The notes: generated by a model from the letters alone, not told the origin. Shown: positions 14,601 through 26,343, counted from the stretch's first letter. The stretch: 64,000 nt of DNA from Lutraria lutraria (GCA_964023205.1 OZ026839.1:15902386-15966385); one strand, 5' to 3'. Made by a program: numbers and translations.

Positions 14601-15542
14601 TATATGTCATTTGTTGAAGAAAAGAACTTGAAACAAAATTTCTATGACAATCACACTGTAACATCAGTTAGAAAAGTTTACAAGAGTAATACTGTAGTAG
14701 ATAAGGAAAGTGGAGAGACTGAACCTTGCTGTCCTGGTATGACCAAACATCCATTCTATTGGGAGGTCAGAGGTTATAGAATGCTGAGGTGTTGTCATGG
14801 TGATAACCAAGAAGAAGTTAGAGAAGAGTTTTGTATTTCTGCTCCAACTGTTGTCATAGCAACTGGTACATTTGATATACCGAATAAGCTTGGCTTATCT
14901 GGTGAAAACCTACCATATGTGAGTCACTCTCTCCATGAGTTTGAATCTGTGATAAATAATGAACAACTGAATGCCAATACTGACCCTGTGCTGGTTATAG
15001 GGGCAGGATTAAGTGCCGCTGATGCTGTCTTGATGTCATTAGAAAATCAAATTCCCATTGTACATGCATTTAGACGAGGAGCAAATGATTCAAGTGTGAT
15101 CCTTAAAAAATTACCTCAAAATATGTATCCTGAGTACCATAAAGTGCACTCCTTGATGAAAGGTACAGAACAATGTCCTCTTTATAAACCGATGCCGATG
15201 CAAGATGTCATAGAATTAAAGGAGGATAAAAAAGCTTTATTGAAACCTCGTCGGACCAAATCATTGGACATTACTTCATTGGACATATCACATGCTGCCA
15301 TTTTAATTGGTTCACGACCTGATCTCAGTTTTCTATCTCAGGAAGGTCGTAACCTTGGAATTGTGCAGAAATATCCAATAGAGAGCAAGCACAATCCAAT
15401 AGACATAGATCCCTATTCTTACCAGTCCATCCATGAAAGTGGGCTCTTTGCAATGGGACCACTTGTTGGGGACAATTTTGTTAGATTTGGATTGGGCGGG
15501 GCTTTTGGCATAACGCATCATTTATTGACAGGAAGCAAGTAG
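8666..15542 (+). CDS. OSGIN2: OSGIN1/2-like oxidative stress induced growth inhibitor, 491 aa
   Basis: Coding exons: 8910-8961, 11257-11393, 13627-13818, 14181-14272 and 14540-15542. All introns are GT-AG and the frame is continuous to TAG at 15540-15542. The exon containing the ATG begins at an acceptor at 8666, so 8666-8909 is 5' UTR. The first FAD-binding Rossmann motif, GNGPTG, is at residues 18-23. A second dinucleotide fold follows at about 309-322 (VLVIGAGLSAADAV), with an FMO-like ATG segment at about 265 and a C-terminal 'GPLVGDNFVRFG'. From memory, identity is strongest to vertebrate OSGIN2 ('EGRSSNPVAVLFD', 'YPEYHKV'), and the length fits (about 480-505 aa). The family is described as stress-induced, growth-inhibitory flavoprotein-like monooxygenases; the substrate here is unknown. 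An invertebrate gene may be pro-orthologous to both OSGIN1 and OSGIN2. AATAAA at 16317-16322 is a candidate poly(A) signal but lies in repeat-like sequence. Confidence 0.93.
8667..8732 (+). promoter_or_regulatory. upstream ORF of 21 codons in the OSGIN-like 5' UTR
   Basis: The exon starting at 8666 opens with an ATG at 8667, reads 21 codons and stops at TGA 8730-8732, 177 bases before the main ATG at 8910. It does not overlap the main frame. It could reduce or condition translation of the main frame, which would suit a stress-responsive protein, but that is inference; any mRNA of this length may contain a chance uORF. Confidence 0.35.
11560..11860 (+). repeat. dispersed repeat copy in OSGIN intron 2
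   Basis: Carries the 'gtcacagttttgattggatc' / 'ttcaccaaagctgttagaat' module seen three times at 4380-4735, followed by 'gtcatcaggggtcagacact' and 'gagcgatatagggcc'. A non-coding repeat relic; boundaries are approximate. Confidence 0.55.
13425..13556 (+). repeat. SINE-tail-like repeat in OSGIN intron 2
   Basis: 'aaggttggtggttct', then 'cccaacattaaaactggaaa' and 'ctgttggtgttatattaaac'. The first and last motifs match the 3' part of the tRNA-headed repeat at about 57020-57260. No A/B boxes were seen here, so it is probably a 5'-truncated copy. Confidence 0.5.
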
Positions 15543-16324
15543 CTTCATAGCACTTTTTGTGACACTAAATTATGATTATTTCGGTGTATTTGTAACAGCA
15601 TGGGGTTTTTTGCTCTTGTTTTATTTGAAAGTGATGTATTTATTATTGCTTGATTTTGTAGAAAACTTACATGCATGCTTTTTTATTCTGTAAGTTTGTC
15701 AGTTTGAAAGAAGTGAAATTATTTTTTTGTGTTTCACTTTTATACACCTGTTATTATGAAACTCTTGCACCTTTGACAAGTGTGAATCATCGTCTTAAGA
15801 TGAAGTCTGGGGCCAAAATTTAATTTCTGCCCCTAAGAAGGGTTACCATCTTAAACAACAATTGTGTGTGATACAGTATCTGACTAATGATCCATTTGTT
15901 TGAATGGGTTGATATTATTACCATTTTTACTGCAGCTATTTGTTACAACTGCTTTTCATAGCTCATTTTTATTTGCATATTTCATTTTATCTTATACAAT
16001 TTGCTCAATATTGTAAATGATTTCTATTGATGTCAATGATGTTATAAGTTCTGTATGTGATAAATACATCATAGGGCATAGATACAAAATTGTAACATTT
16101 TTCTGTGTTTTATGTGTGGAGGCTATGTCTGAGCAGATTAAAAAAAAGATTTTGTCACTTTTTACATTTGAGTAAAAATGATACTTGGACTTTGATTGCT
16201 CATCTATTTTTGAAAATTTGGGTTGTTGGAAAATATGGTAAAAAAGCCAAAAATTGCGTATTGTATAAAAATAAGTTTGTTTGGAGTGCTCCTACCTACT
16301 CACGAAAATCCTAGCAAATAAATT

Positions 16325-17340
16325 TAAACATGTACACACAGACCAGTCATACCTGACCTTACAGCACATATGCACACACAGACCAGTCATACCTGACCTT
16401 ACAGCACATATGTACACACATACCAGTCATACCTGACCTTACAACACATATGTACACACAGACCAGTCATACCTGACCTTACAGCACATATGTACACACA
16501 GGCCAGTCATACCTGACCTTACAACACATGTATACACACAGACCAGTCATACCTGACCTTACAACACAAGTACACACACAGACCAGTCATACCTGACCTT
16601 ACAACACATGTATACACACAGACCAGTCATATCTGACCTTACAACACATATGTACACACAGACCAGTCATACCTGACCTTAAAACACATGTACACACAGA
16701 CCAGTCATACCTGACCTTACAACACATGCACACACACAGATCAGTCATACCTGACCTTACAGCACATATGTACACACAGACCAGTCATACCTGACCTTAC
16801 AGCACATATGTACACACAGACCAGTCATACCTGACCTTACAGCACATAGGTACACACAGACCAGTCATACCTGACCTTACACCACATATGTACACACAGA
16901 CCAGTCATACCTGACCTTACAACACATGTATACACGCAGGCCAGTCATACCTGACCTTACAACACATGTGTACACACAGGCCAGTCATACCTGACCTTAC
17001 AACACATGTATACACACCGACCAGTCATACTTGACCTTAAAACACATGTACACACACAGACCAGTCATACTTGACCTTACAACACATGTATACACACTGA
17101 CCAGTCATACCTGACCTTACAACACATGTGTACACACTGACCAGTCATACCTGACCTTACAACACATGTATACACACTGACCAGTCATACCTGACCTTAC
17201 AGCACATGTGTACACACACAGACCAGTCATACCTGACCTTACAACACATGTATACACACTGACCAGTCATACCTGACCTTACAGCACATGTGTACACACT
17301 GACCAGTCATACCTGACCTTACAACACATGTACACACAGA
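16325..17340. repeat. 40-bp minisatellite, about 25 copies
   Basis: Unit is 'gaccagtcatacctgacctt' followed by about 20 bp of 'acaacacatatgtacacaca'; copies are 38-42 bp. The core is nearly invariant and the CA-rich spacer varies in length and sequence. It starts right after a fragment (16255-16325) resembling the left half of the element at 18330-18500. Constant blocks with variable spacers recall a CRISPR superficially, but the spacers are simple and related, so this is an ordinary minisatellite. Confidence 0.93.
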
Positions 17341-17644
17341 CTGTCTGGCTCTATATAATTGTCATTTCCAATGCAAACATCAGAATATAAATGTATATTT
17401 CATTCTTGGAAATAAGATCATCTTAGATACATGGCACAAGTTCCCCCCAAGATGGTCTTACCTGACAGGTCAGAGTGTAAGCAATAGCTACATGTACTGG
17501 TACATAACTTAGTTCTAGTTTATTTTTATGTCTTATTTTATTTTAAAATAAATATGAATGCAGTACATTATTGCACACATCTTATTTTCTATTGTTTATT
17601 TTATTTTCAACAAACAGCAAGATTCTGATTACAGTTCTAAGTAA

Positions 17645-17900
17645 TAAAGGAGTGAACATGGTGGATCAGTGTTCTAGTCGTAACCTGCTAGACTTCTAAT
17701 CCAAAGGTTGTTGGTTTGAATCTTGGCTTTGTCTGCTATATTTTAGGGGCACCTTTTCTTTGTCCCCATCCTAACCACCTATCCCAGTGTCTGTGTTAAG
17801 AAAATTTCAGGAAAAAGTGTGTATCAGTGCTATATGCATTGAAGAATCAGGAATAAATAGTTGAGAAAATCGCCCTATTCTCCTGTATCTTCTTTCCCAT
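17645..17900 (+). repeat. tRNA-derived SINE-like repeat
   Basis: 'gtggatcagtgttctagtcg' resembles an A box, and 'ggtttgaatc' at about 17711 resembles a B box. The intervening 'gacttctaatcc' looks like an anticodon loop with TCT (Arg-like). A non-tRNA tail follows ('ggggcaccttttctttgtcc'). A functional tRNA is unlikely because the acceptor stem ends do not pair. Confidence 0.5.
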
Positions 17901-18329
17901 TTCTGGGGCTGATTGAAATGTCCATAGATGTTGAACAACAACTTGAAGTAGCCATGAAAATAAGGTACAGTAAGTTATTGGCCATCTCTTAGGCATTGGA
18001 AAAAATGTTGTCCTCTGGCTACCCGACCAACCCTAATTTTTCTGTGACCCTTGACTTTTTCTTAGGCCCATGAGATGGAACATCTACTTTTTTTACCATT
18101 CCACACGTCTTAGAGTAAAAAAAGCTGCGAACTACCTGCCCTGTTTGAGCATGTAACTAGAAAGAAACATTTTTTAATGTCTTATTGAAGATCAATATAC
18201 AGAATATGGGTTATTACAACGGCACTTTGTGGGAAAAAAAGCATTTATTGTCTGTAACATTTATATAATGATAGGTAGAGTATTGGACATCTACAAGCCA
18301 AATATATTCCCTTGTGTATGTATTTGTTG

Positions 18330-18500
18330 AGGCTGAAAATAAAAATAAGTTTGTTTGGTGTGCTCCTTCCTACTCACGAAAATCCTAGCAAGTAAATAAA
18401 ATAGATTGGGGGGGGGGGTATTCTTTTATTATATATAGCCCAAAAAATTCCCTACCTACCTACTGAGCATTCCAGACCAAATTATTTTTTATTTTCAGCC
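18330..18500. mobile_element. MITE-like inverted-repeat element (~165 bp)
   Basis: Begins 'ggctgaaaataaaaataagt' and ends with 'attattttttattttcagcc', imperfect inverted ends of about 35 bp. Inside are 'cctactcacgaaaatcctag', a run of ten G at about 18409, and 'ccctacctacctactgagc'. A partial copy of the left half lies at 16255-16325. No transposase is present. A clear target-site duplication was not identified. Confidence 0.6.
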
Positions 18501-19838
18501 TTAGAATAAAAGGGATGCAATAAGTACTGGATTATCATAAAGCATGATAAGAGTTCCCTCCCTTGTTTACTGAATTTTATGCTGCTGCGGAAGGTCAAAT
18601 TTAGATTATTCATGCAGAACAATTCCTTTTCTTTAACTAAGTCTCAATTGTTTAGGTTAACAGACTCATGTTGTTGGATTCGACTTTAATAACAGTATGA
18701 TACTCAAGCTGCCAGAATGACATTATTTTTAGACGAGAGTGCCACAGCGACATTCATAATATATTTTTCTTTCTCACAATCATGATCAGAGAGAATGTGT
18801 TCAGATGTTAACCTGGTGCAGTATGAACATTGTTCAAATCTGTAGATTCACCCAGTTGGCAGCCATTTCAAATTTTCAAATCTAATAACACCAAAAATAT
18901 TTCATTATCATCAATTGTGAAGAATAATACGTACATGTTAGTTTCAGTAATAACAAACAAATGAAAACGAATTCAAATTTATAAATTCATTACCATTTAA
19001 TGTACATACCAATAATCCAAATTATTCATTTACAAATTTATATACATCTGTTGTAAAACTTCAATGTATACATAATACACAGAAGAGTAAATACCATCAG
19101 ATCAGCATAAAATACTTCTATAACAAGTCTTAGTATATCCAGGTTTTACAGATTCAACAAATGCCTCACTGACTCATTATTCAGATCAATAAAATAATGT
19201 CTTAACAGAAATTATAAAGACATAAGAGTCTGTTTCAGTTTGATGTACTGATAAAATGGAAGGCACTTAGTAGATGTATATTTTCTACAGATAGATATTC
19301 AGCAATATAGTGATACAGTAACACAATGATTTGTAAGTAAATAGTCAGACCTAAGCTGAATATATTGAAATACAAAGTATAATTGATTTTTCCAAGACTA
19401 CTGAATTTCGTATTTTTAATTTCACATGATATAACATAGTATCTAGTCAGCAAACTATAATTAAATCTCAGAAACTTTAGAAATATTACAGTACAAAATA
19501 CTACATAGTATATAACAAAATCTCTACCCTCACATAAGTTAATGAAATAAACAACATTTACAGTAGATTGTGCATGTATAGCATGTATAACTAATATAAC
19601 TGTTTAAAACAAGCATATTCTACCTGAGAGAACACACCATCTTACATGCACTCAAATACATAAATGATATAGAAAATAATACTTGTTACAAATCTTTATA
19701 TTCTTTATAACAAAATTGCAATCAAACCAGTCCTGTCCTGTCCTCTGAGAAATATCATGGAATTCCTGATTCACAAGTGGTGTTTCATACAGATTAGCTT
19801 GTGAAGTTACACTGTATTATAACACAGGGAAGAAATAG

Positions 19839-22800
19839 TTACTGAGGTTTTATCTTGGGTGGTTTCAAGAAACCTATTTTACGTAAATATCTGACGACTA
19901 GTGGAACACAACTCAGAGTGATAGCAATACGTACTGGAGCGAAAACTTTGTGTACGGCATAAGATACCACAAATGTTGTAGAGCCAGTGGCAATCTTTGA
20001 TTGTAGGATAGTCTCTCCAACGCCAAGTTTCGTCAACAAACCAACCATATCAATTCCACTGAAAATATAGATTGTAAAATCAATAAATTATTGATAGGCA
20101 CTGAACAAAACCATCATATTTTTCATGAAAATAGCATTTTTATATCTAGAACAAACAAAAGTTCTTTACTGACATAAATATATCTGTTAGGCCATCCTTA
20201 AAAAAATATTTGTTTGCTGTAACGCTACCTACTAAAAACAAGAGGGCCATGATGGCCCTATATTGCTCACCAGATAAAAAGACTCTTATAGAAAATTATC
20301 ATGAGCCTTTGTAAAATTAAGTGACACCTGGGGCGGGGCCAATTTTTACCCTAGGGCAATAATTTGAACACACTTGGTAGAGGTTCACTAGACAATGCTA
20401 CACACCAAATAGCTAAGCTCTAGGCCTTGCGGTTTTGGACAAGAAGATTTTTAAAGTTTTTCCTATTGGTTGCCATGGTAACCAGAGTTTTTAATGAAAT
20501 AAATTTTTTTAACAACTTTGGTAGAGCTTCATGCAAGAAACATCCATGTAAAGTTTTGTTGAAATTGGCCAACTGGTTAAGAAAGAGATGTTGTTTAAAG
20601 CAAAAATTCCTACCTACCTACCCACCCACTGAAAATTTTCTGGGTTGGGTTACAGCAAACAAACATTTTTTTAAGGATGGCCTTATAACAGGGACTCTAT
20701 AGATTACATGTAATAAGCAGTGCATATATATATACAAGTAATCTAGCTGGGATGGTCCCAAAAGTAATATACTGTTATATTTCGTAAACGTCATGTCTAA
20801 ACGGGTTAATTATTAACTTAATATAGAATTATAGATCTATTCTGTACGTAACATATGTTCAGTGTTTTGATATTCTCCTGGCATTATAAAAATATAACGC
20901 CAGGAGAATATCAAAACACTGAACATTCATATGAGTTCATTCATAACCACCATTTGATACGGCCTACTGCAAATGTGGAGCGACTACTCACCATGAATCA
21001 GGCACTCGTTCAACCGTATCATGTAAACAAGGCAGGTCAGCTGTTCATCATAAACATGCGTGATACGTGATACAATGAACAAGTGGGCTGATTCAGTGGA
21101 TTTTTACACAGATATATGGCTGTATTTAGATCATTTAGCTCTATGTGAATTGATTACAGATGTATTGAAATAAGCAGATCTTGAATTTCTCACAAATAAT
21201 TTGTAAAGTACATGTAGGTAGAACTATAGATATCTTTGTTTTATTACCAAGATATATAACAATTCATAAACTTTGTGTAATAAATCAGAACAAGTAATGA
21301 GATCCAACGAAGATAATGTGTGTACTGAGTGTACTCCGTATCTTAATTAACAGTCAGTATACTGAACATTCAAGGGGTACACATGTACTTAAAGTGGGAT
21401 GAAATATTTGTCCTCTCACACATTATAAATTGAGATACAATTAATGACCTATTAATTGCTGGTCTGAAGCACATATATAGTACTGAATAGAGTCCCTGTT
21501 TGTGACGACGAGACACTTGCTTTGGCCCCGTCTGGATGGCCCTTCCGAATTCGTAATAACCAAATTGGCTGATTTGGTTATTATATTAAGCCGTCAAAAC
21601 AGTGATTTGGCTAAAAAACAACATAGTGAAATAACTGAGTTTACAATAGTAAACATACATCTTGATCCCGAGTAGCAAGGATTAGACATAAAATGCCACA
21701 AAATGACTTACCTAGAGACAGCCAAATAGAAGCCACCTAATGATATAAGAGAAATTCCAACATGAAACACTATCACGGTACCACCATACTCTTTCACAGC
21801 CCTTTTAAGCTTATCTTTCTGACCTAATTCAACTTTACTATCACTTTGGAGAGAGCTATGTGAGGTAATACTATCAGAGTCATTATTTACATTTTTACCC
21901 ACCTCAGGTTTACTACTTGTAGAATACTGTCTTCTTTGTTGATAGTTGGATACGATTTGATGAATCATTTTGTCCTGTTCGTCAAACACATCTTGGAGAG
22001 AACGTCTACCTGTAGAAATATCATCCAACTTCTGTTTACAATCTCCAAACCCAAAGGCACCACAATTATGAGCCCAAACTTTATAGTTAGCACAGTCATC
22101 CCCTTGAAGCCCCTGTGGACAAGGATCATCCAAGGAAAATTCATAACTGTACCCAAAATAATCCTGTTGTCCTTGTATATTGGAATTGGAAGGAGTCTGT
22201 TGGTTTTTCATTCTGTATTGCTCAGCAACAAGTCTGATAATTTCCTGCTGTTCTTGGAAGACCTCAGCTAGAGTTTTTCTACCATTCTTCAATGATTCTA
22301 GCTGTTCATCACAATTAGGAAGATTGTAACGCTGACAGTTTTCCATCCATAACTTAAATCTAACACAATTGTCGCCCTGAACACCCTGGGGTGTGGGGTC
22401 TGGTAGATACTCTTCATTAAATGACAACTCTTGAGCCCCTTGATGACTGACATTATATACTGAGCTTGTAGACAGATGCCTAGATTGGTGGCATGATATG
22501 TTGCTGCTAGCCAGATATTTATCTAACAATTTATTCCCCCCACCCGGCATACTAAGATGACTACCATATCCCATAGCAGTCATTCCAGTACCTGGACTAG
22601 GGACTGTTGTCTGCATACAGCCATGAAGACTAATGTGACTACTGAGTCCATCATATACACTGGAGTGCACATCTTGACTGGACAATTGGTCAACATTTGA
22701 AGTTTCTGACAAGCCTGTAACATAGTTCTCTTGCATACTTTGTGATCCTTGGATACTTGGACCTTGACATTGGTAATCCGACGCGAGTGTCATTACCCGG

Positions 22801-23021
22801 CGAGCTTCAGACACAGAAAATTCCTGTGGTTCGCCCTGAATCCCCTCCATACACACAGTATCCTCATTTATATCGCGTTGTTGATTAGTAGCCGAATTGT
22901 GCGTCTGTCCGAATATAGATACTGGAAGCTCTAAAACCGGTTTAGCCGGAAAAGCTTTAGTCTGCAGGCCCTTACAGAAAACATTCTGTGTCCTGGGAAT
23001 GATTCTCCACAATGGTAACAT
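19839..23021 (-). CDS. FAM210B: FAM210B-like mitochondrial membrane protein (DUF1279), 509 aa
   Basis: Two exons on the minus strand: 23021-21712 and 20058-19839, GT-AG, frame continuous to TAA. The C-terminal ~110 residues match FAM210B closely by memory: a basic 'LKRAVKEYGGT', a hydrophobic segment 'GISLISLGGFYLAV', then 'TFVVSYAVHKVFAPVRI' and the end 'RKIGFLKPPK'. Family members are mitochondrial membrane proteins linked to mitochondrial metabolism and erythroid differentiation in mammals. The first ~25 residues are basic with no acidic residue, consistent with mitochondrial targeting. Unusually, about 400 residues precede DUF1279 (human FAM210B is about 190 aa in total). They include two ~65-residue modules at about 208-272 and 299-363 sharing 'PQG(V/L)QGD(N/D)C', 'W..NC', a third Cys and 'L.(E/D)VF.EQ'. 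I do not recognise this module. Confidence 0.9.
20184..20691. mobile_element. MITE-like element with ~36-bp TIRs in the FAM210B-like intron, with a nested repeat
   Basis: The left arm at 20190-20225 ('ggccatccttaaaaaaatat', then 'ttgtttgctgtaac') pairs with 20647-20682 ('gttacagcaaacaaac', then 'aaggatggcc') with about one mismatch. Outside the arms, 'ctgtta' and 'taacag' extend the inversion. Between the arms lies an inverted copy of the GGGCCATGATGGCCC-palindrome repeat (about 20236-20600), suggesting insertion of one repeat into another. No transposase frame is present. Confidence 0.7.
20856..20925. repeat. perfect 27-bp inverted repeat (hairpin)
   Basis: Arm 20856-20882 ('tgttcagtgttttgatattc' + 'tcctggc') is the exact reverse complement of 20899-20925, with a 16-nt AT-rich loop. 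It lies in the FAM210B-like intron. A perfect arm suggests recent origin; it may be a very short foldback element. A hairpin-RNA role is possible but unsupported. Confidence 0.85.
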
Positions 23022-23337
23022 GACTTAACTTCGTACGAAACAAAGCAATACTGATAGCATACAAACAAGGTCCGTATTATTTATGAGATACCTACAGTAG
23101 CCTCCATGCTCTCTCCCCGTGATACGTTTTAAATTAGGACACAAAATCACGACGAGAATTCATGTCATGGTACGGCATACAACCGTTAAAAAGCGGACAC
23201 ATATCGCTTTCATGTAGTCTAATCATGTTATCAAGCTATTATGTTCTGTATAATTATACCTAAACTTTGGTGGTTAATCAGTGCAAAAATATTCAATGTC
23301 CTATAAATTATCAAAGACTACTCTACTAGCTGTGATC

Positions 23338-23493
23338 ACAGGAGCCTGTTATTCAATCCAAAAAAAAATTATACTCAATAAAAAATTACCTACGTAGACT
23401 CTATATAGAAAAAAACAACAGTTTTTTTTCTATACGTAGGTAATTTTTTATTGAGTATAATTTTTTTTTTTTGATTGAATAACAGGCTCCTGT
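23338..23493. mobile_element. 156-bp foldback MITE with 9-bp target duplications (Mutator-like)
   Basis: The terminal arms, ACAGGAGCCTGTTATTCAAT... at 23338 and its complement ending at 23493, are about 60 bp and nearly identical apart from A-run length. The middle ('tatagaaaaaaac' / 'gttttttttctata') continues the pairing, so almost the whole element folds into one hairpin. It is flanked directly by GCTGTGATC at 23329-23337 and 23494-23502, a 9-bp target-site duplication. Long TIRs with 9-bp TSDs are typical of Mutator-like elements; the superfamily assignment is inference. It sits about 320 bp upstream of the FAM210B-like ATG. Confidence 0.88.
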
Positions 23494-23981
23494 GCTGTGA
23501 TCAGTGTTTAATAATTTATGGTACAACCAATTATAAGGACTTATATATACATTTACATACAAGTCCCTGGTACAACTCAGCTGGATTGTGAATTTCATGC
23601 TTTTTTTCATTGTTCAAATATACAGATATAAGAAATGAATTTTTATTTACACAGTATAAATCTGGAATAGACCTTCATGATTTTTATTCATTTTTGTCTA
23701 CTGAACATTCTGCTACATACATATACCATCTCATGCCTAAAATTTGTGAGTAAAATATATAACTATTCAACTTATGTATATGTATTTCTATGTGTTATTG
23801 TCATGTATTTTTGGCTGGAGGCCTTTATTTACAAAATAAATATTTCTGTTCTGTTCTGTAAGGGTTATTTATCCAGTATTTTTATACCACCTTTGGGATC
23901 AATCAAATATAATTTGAAAGACTCTAGCTGCCATGATCCAGTTTCAAAAGACATTTTGAAACTAGCCAAAGAGATAAACTA

Positions 23982-25150
23982 GAGGGCCATGATGGCCCTA
24001 TATCGTCCACCAGATAAAAAGACTTTTAGGGAAAATTATTATTATTTGTAAAATTAAGTGACCCGGGGGTGGGGCTAATTTTGCCCCTGTGGCAATAAAT
24101 TGAACAAAATTGGTGTATGTTCACCAGACAATGCTACATACAAAATATGTAAGCTCTAGGCCTTCCTATATAAGCTAGCAAGCTAGCCTAAATAAATCAT
24201 GTGAACTCCGGGGCGATGCCAATTTTGACCCTAAGGCAATAATTTGAACAAACTTGGTAGAGGTCCACTAGACAATGCTACATACCGAATATTAAAGCTC
24301 TAGGCATTGTGGTTTCTGACAAGAAGATTAAAAAATTTCCCAATATAAGTCTATGTAAAATCAAGTGACCCCTGGGGCAGGGCCAATTTTGACCCAAGGG
24401 CAATAATCTGAACAAACTTGGTAGAGGTCTATTAGACAATGCTTCACACCAAATATCTAAGCTCTAGACACTGTGGTTTCTGACAAGAAGATTTTTAGAA
24501 TTTCCCTATATAAGTTGAGATCTTTATATATATAATCAAGTGACACCTGTGACGGGGCCAATTTTGACCCTAGAACAATAATTTGAACATACTTGGTAGA
24601 GGCCCACTAGACAATGCTACATACCAAATATCTAAGCTCTAGGCATTGTGGTTTCTGACAAGATTTTAAAAATTTCCCTATATAAGTCCATGTAAAATCA
24701 AGTGACCCCTGGGGCGGGGTCAACTTTGACCATAGGGCAATAATTTGAACAAACTTGGTAGAGCTCCACTAGACAATGCTTCACACCAAATATCTAAGCT
24801 CTAGGAATTGTAGTTTCTGACAAGAAGATTTTAAAAATTTCCTTATGTAAGTCCATGTAAAATCAAGTGACCTCTGGGGTGAGGTCCACTAGACAATGCT
24901 AAACACCAAATATCTAAGCTCTAGGCCCAGTGGTTTTGGACAAGAAGATTTTTAAAGTTTTTCCTATTGGTTGCCATGGCAACCAGAGTTTTTAATGAAA
25001 TTAATTTTTTTTGATAACTTTGGTAGAACTTCATTCAAGGAACATCCATGTAAAGTTTCGTTGAAATTGGCCAACTGGTTAAGAAGCAGTTTAAAGCAAC
25101 TGTTGAAGCATTCACACACACGGACGACGGACATCATGCGATCACATCAA
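23982..25150 (-). repeat. dispersed palindrome-family repeat with ~5 internal subrepeats
   Basis: Starts with 'agagggccatgatggcccta' and contains about five ~180-bp subunits. Each reads roughly 'caagtgacccctggggcggg', 'caataatttgaacaaacttg', 'gacaatgctacataccaaat', 'tctaagctctaggcattgtg' and 'gacaagaagatttt'. It ends with 'ggttgccatggcaaccagag', 'gttgaaattggccaactggt' and 'cggacgacggacatcatgcg'. Same modules as 6480-6990 in the opposite orientation. No intact coding frame. Confidence 0.8.
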
Positions 25151-25924
25151 AAAGGAACAACAAATTTATTTTGATTCAATGGAACAATTTATTAATATTG
25201 CACATTGCCATCATCAATATTACATAGTACACATAATATCAAAATTAGGTCAAATCATGTTTGTTTAAGACAAAGTAAGTACAATGTACCAGGTAACTCA
25301 TTGTCACAAGTCATTGAGAACAAATTCTAGTACAACAAACCTAGATATCAATTTCTAGGATGACAGTAAAAAAAATGATATCAGACAAATTTTAAGTGTA
25401 GAACACCAACAGTTCTAGATCATAAACAGTCCTAGATCATAAACAGTTTTAATTAAGGCCTTCGAGTGAAATCTCTTAATTAAACCTGTAAACATTTTAA
25501 TTTAGATAAAATCCCTTAAAACTTTTATTTCTTCTTAAAACTTTTATTTCTTCTGAAAAATCTATCAGTACTTGTAATTAAAATTCATACGTCAAACCTT
25601 TATCTTTTTAAACTCAGTATCTCGTTACTTATTGGAGTATTGAATATATGCATTTTGTAATTCATATTTTCTTATTCTCTTATGCCTTTACTTGCATTTA
25701 TTTTACAACAAGAGTGCCAGGTCAAAATTCATTTTTCAAAGCGTCAGGGGGCATAAGTCAAAAGTCCCTGGGCTGATTATCAAATTCGGCCGAGATCTCA
25801 ATATAAAATCAAAGATAAATCACAAAATACAATAACAAGTTTTACATGATTATGTAACCATTGATTTATTACAAGTAAATATTTCTCTCATCTTAAACTG
25901 ATCATGGTTACAGAGAAAACAGCA

Positions 25925-26065
25925 TCCAACAACACCTGTGTACAACAACACCTGTGTACAATGACACCTGTGTACAAGGACACCAGTGTACAATGACACC
26001 TGTGTACAACGACACCAGTGTACAATGACACCTGTGTACAACAACACCTGTGTACAACGACATCC
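25925..26065. repeat. 15-bp minisatellite, about 9 copies
   Basis: Unit 'acacctgtgtacaac' with variants (acaccagtgtacaat). A multiple of three, so several short minus-strand frames stay open through it; these are artefacts. Confidence 0.85.
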
Positions 26066-26343
26066 TGCTTATAATGATACAATTCTTTGGTCCCGAACAT
26101 TTTCCCATGTAAATTAACTTAACTTAACCTGTAAAGACTGACACCTGTCTCATCTGAATAACGACACTACTTGTCCCAATTAAAGTACTCACACTTAATT
26201 GATCTTGCCTACATCTACATCAAAGAACACCGCCCTGATGTATCAACATCATCGTGTTATATACAACTGTATATTTTATTATTAAACTTATTAAACTTCA
26301 ATCATCGCTATCTTCAATTAAATGCTAATCATAGTACATTGTA

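Larger units (their letters stand above)
15543..19838. other. region between convergent OSGIN-like and FAM210B-like genes
   Basis: Contains the probable 3' UTRs of both genes (exact ends not determined), a 40-bp minisatellite (16325-17340), a tRNA-like SINE head (about 17645-17745) and an inverted-repeat element (18330-18500). No further conserved coding exon was recognised. Confidence 0.6.

Noticed and set aside
16325..17340. CRISPR-like alternation of constant and variable blocks
   Set aside because: Spacers are simple CA-rich variants of each other, the context is a eukaryotic intergenic region, and no cas genes are present.
20427..20702. 91-codon plus-strand frame in the FAM210B-like intron
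   Set aside because: Spans the palindrome-family repeat and the right arm of the TIR element; related frames occur in other copies of the repeat.
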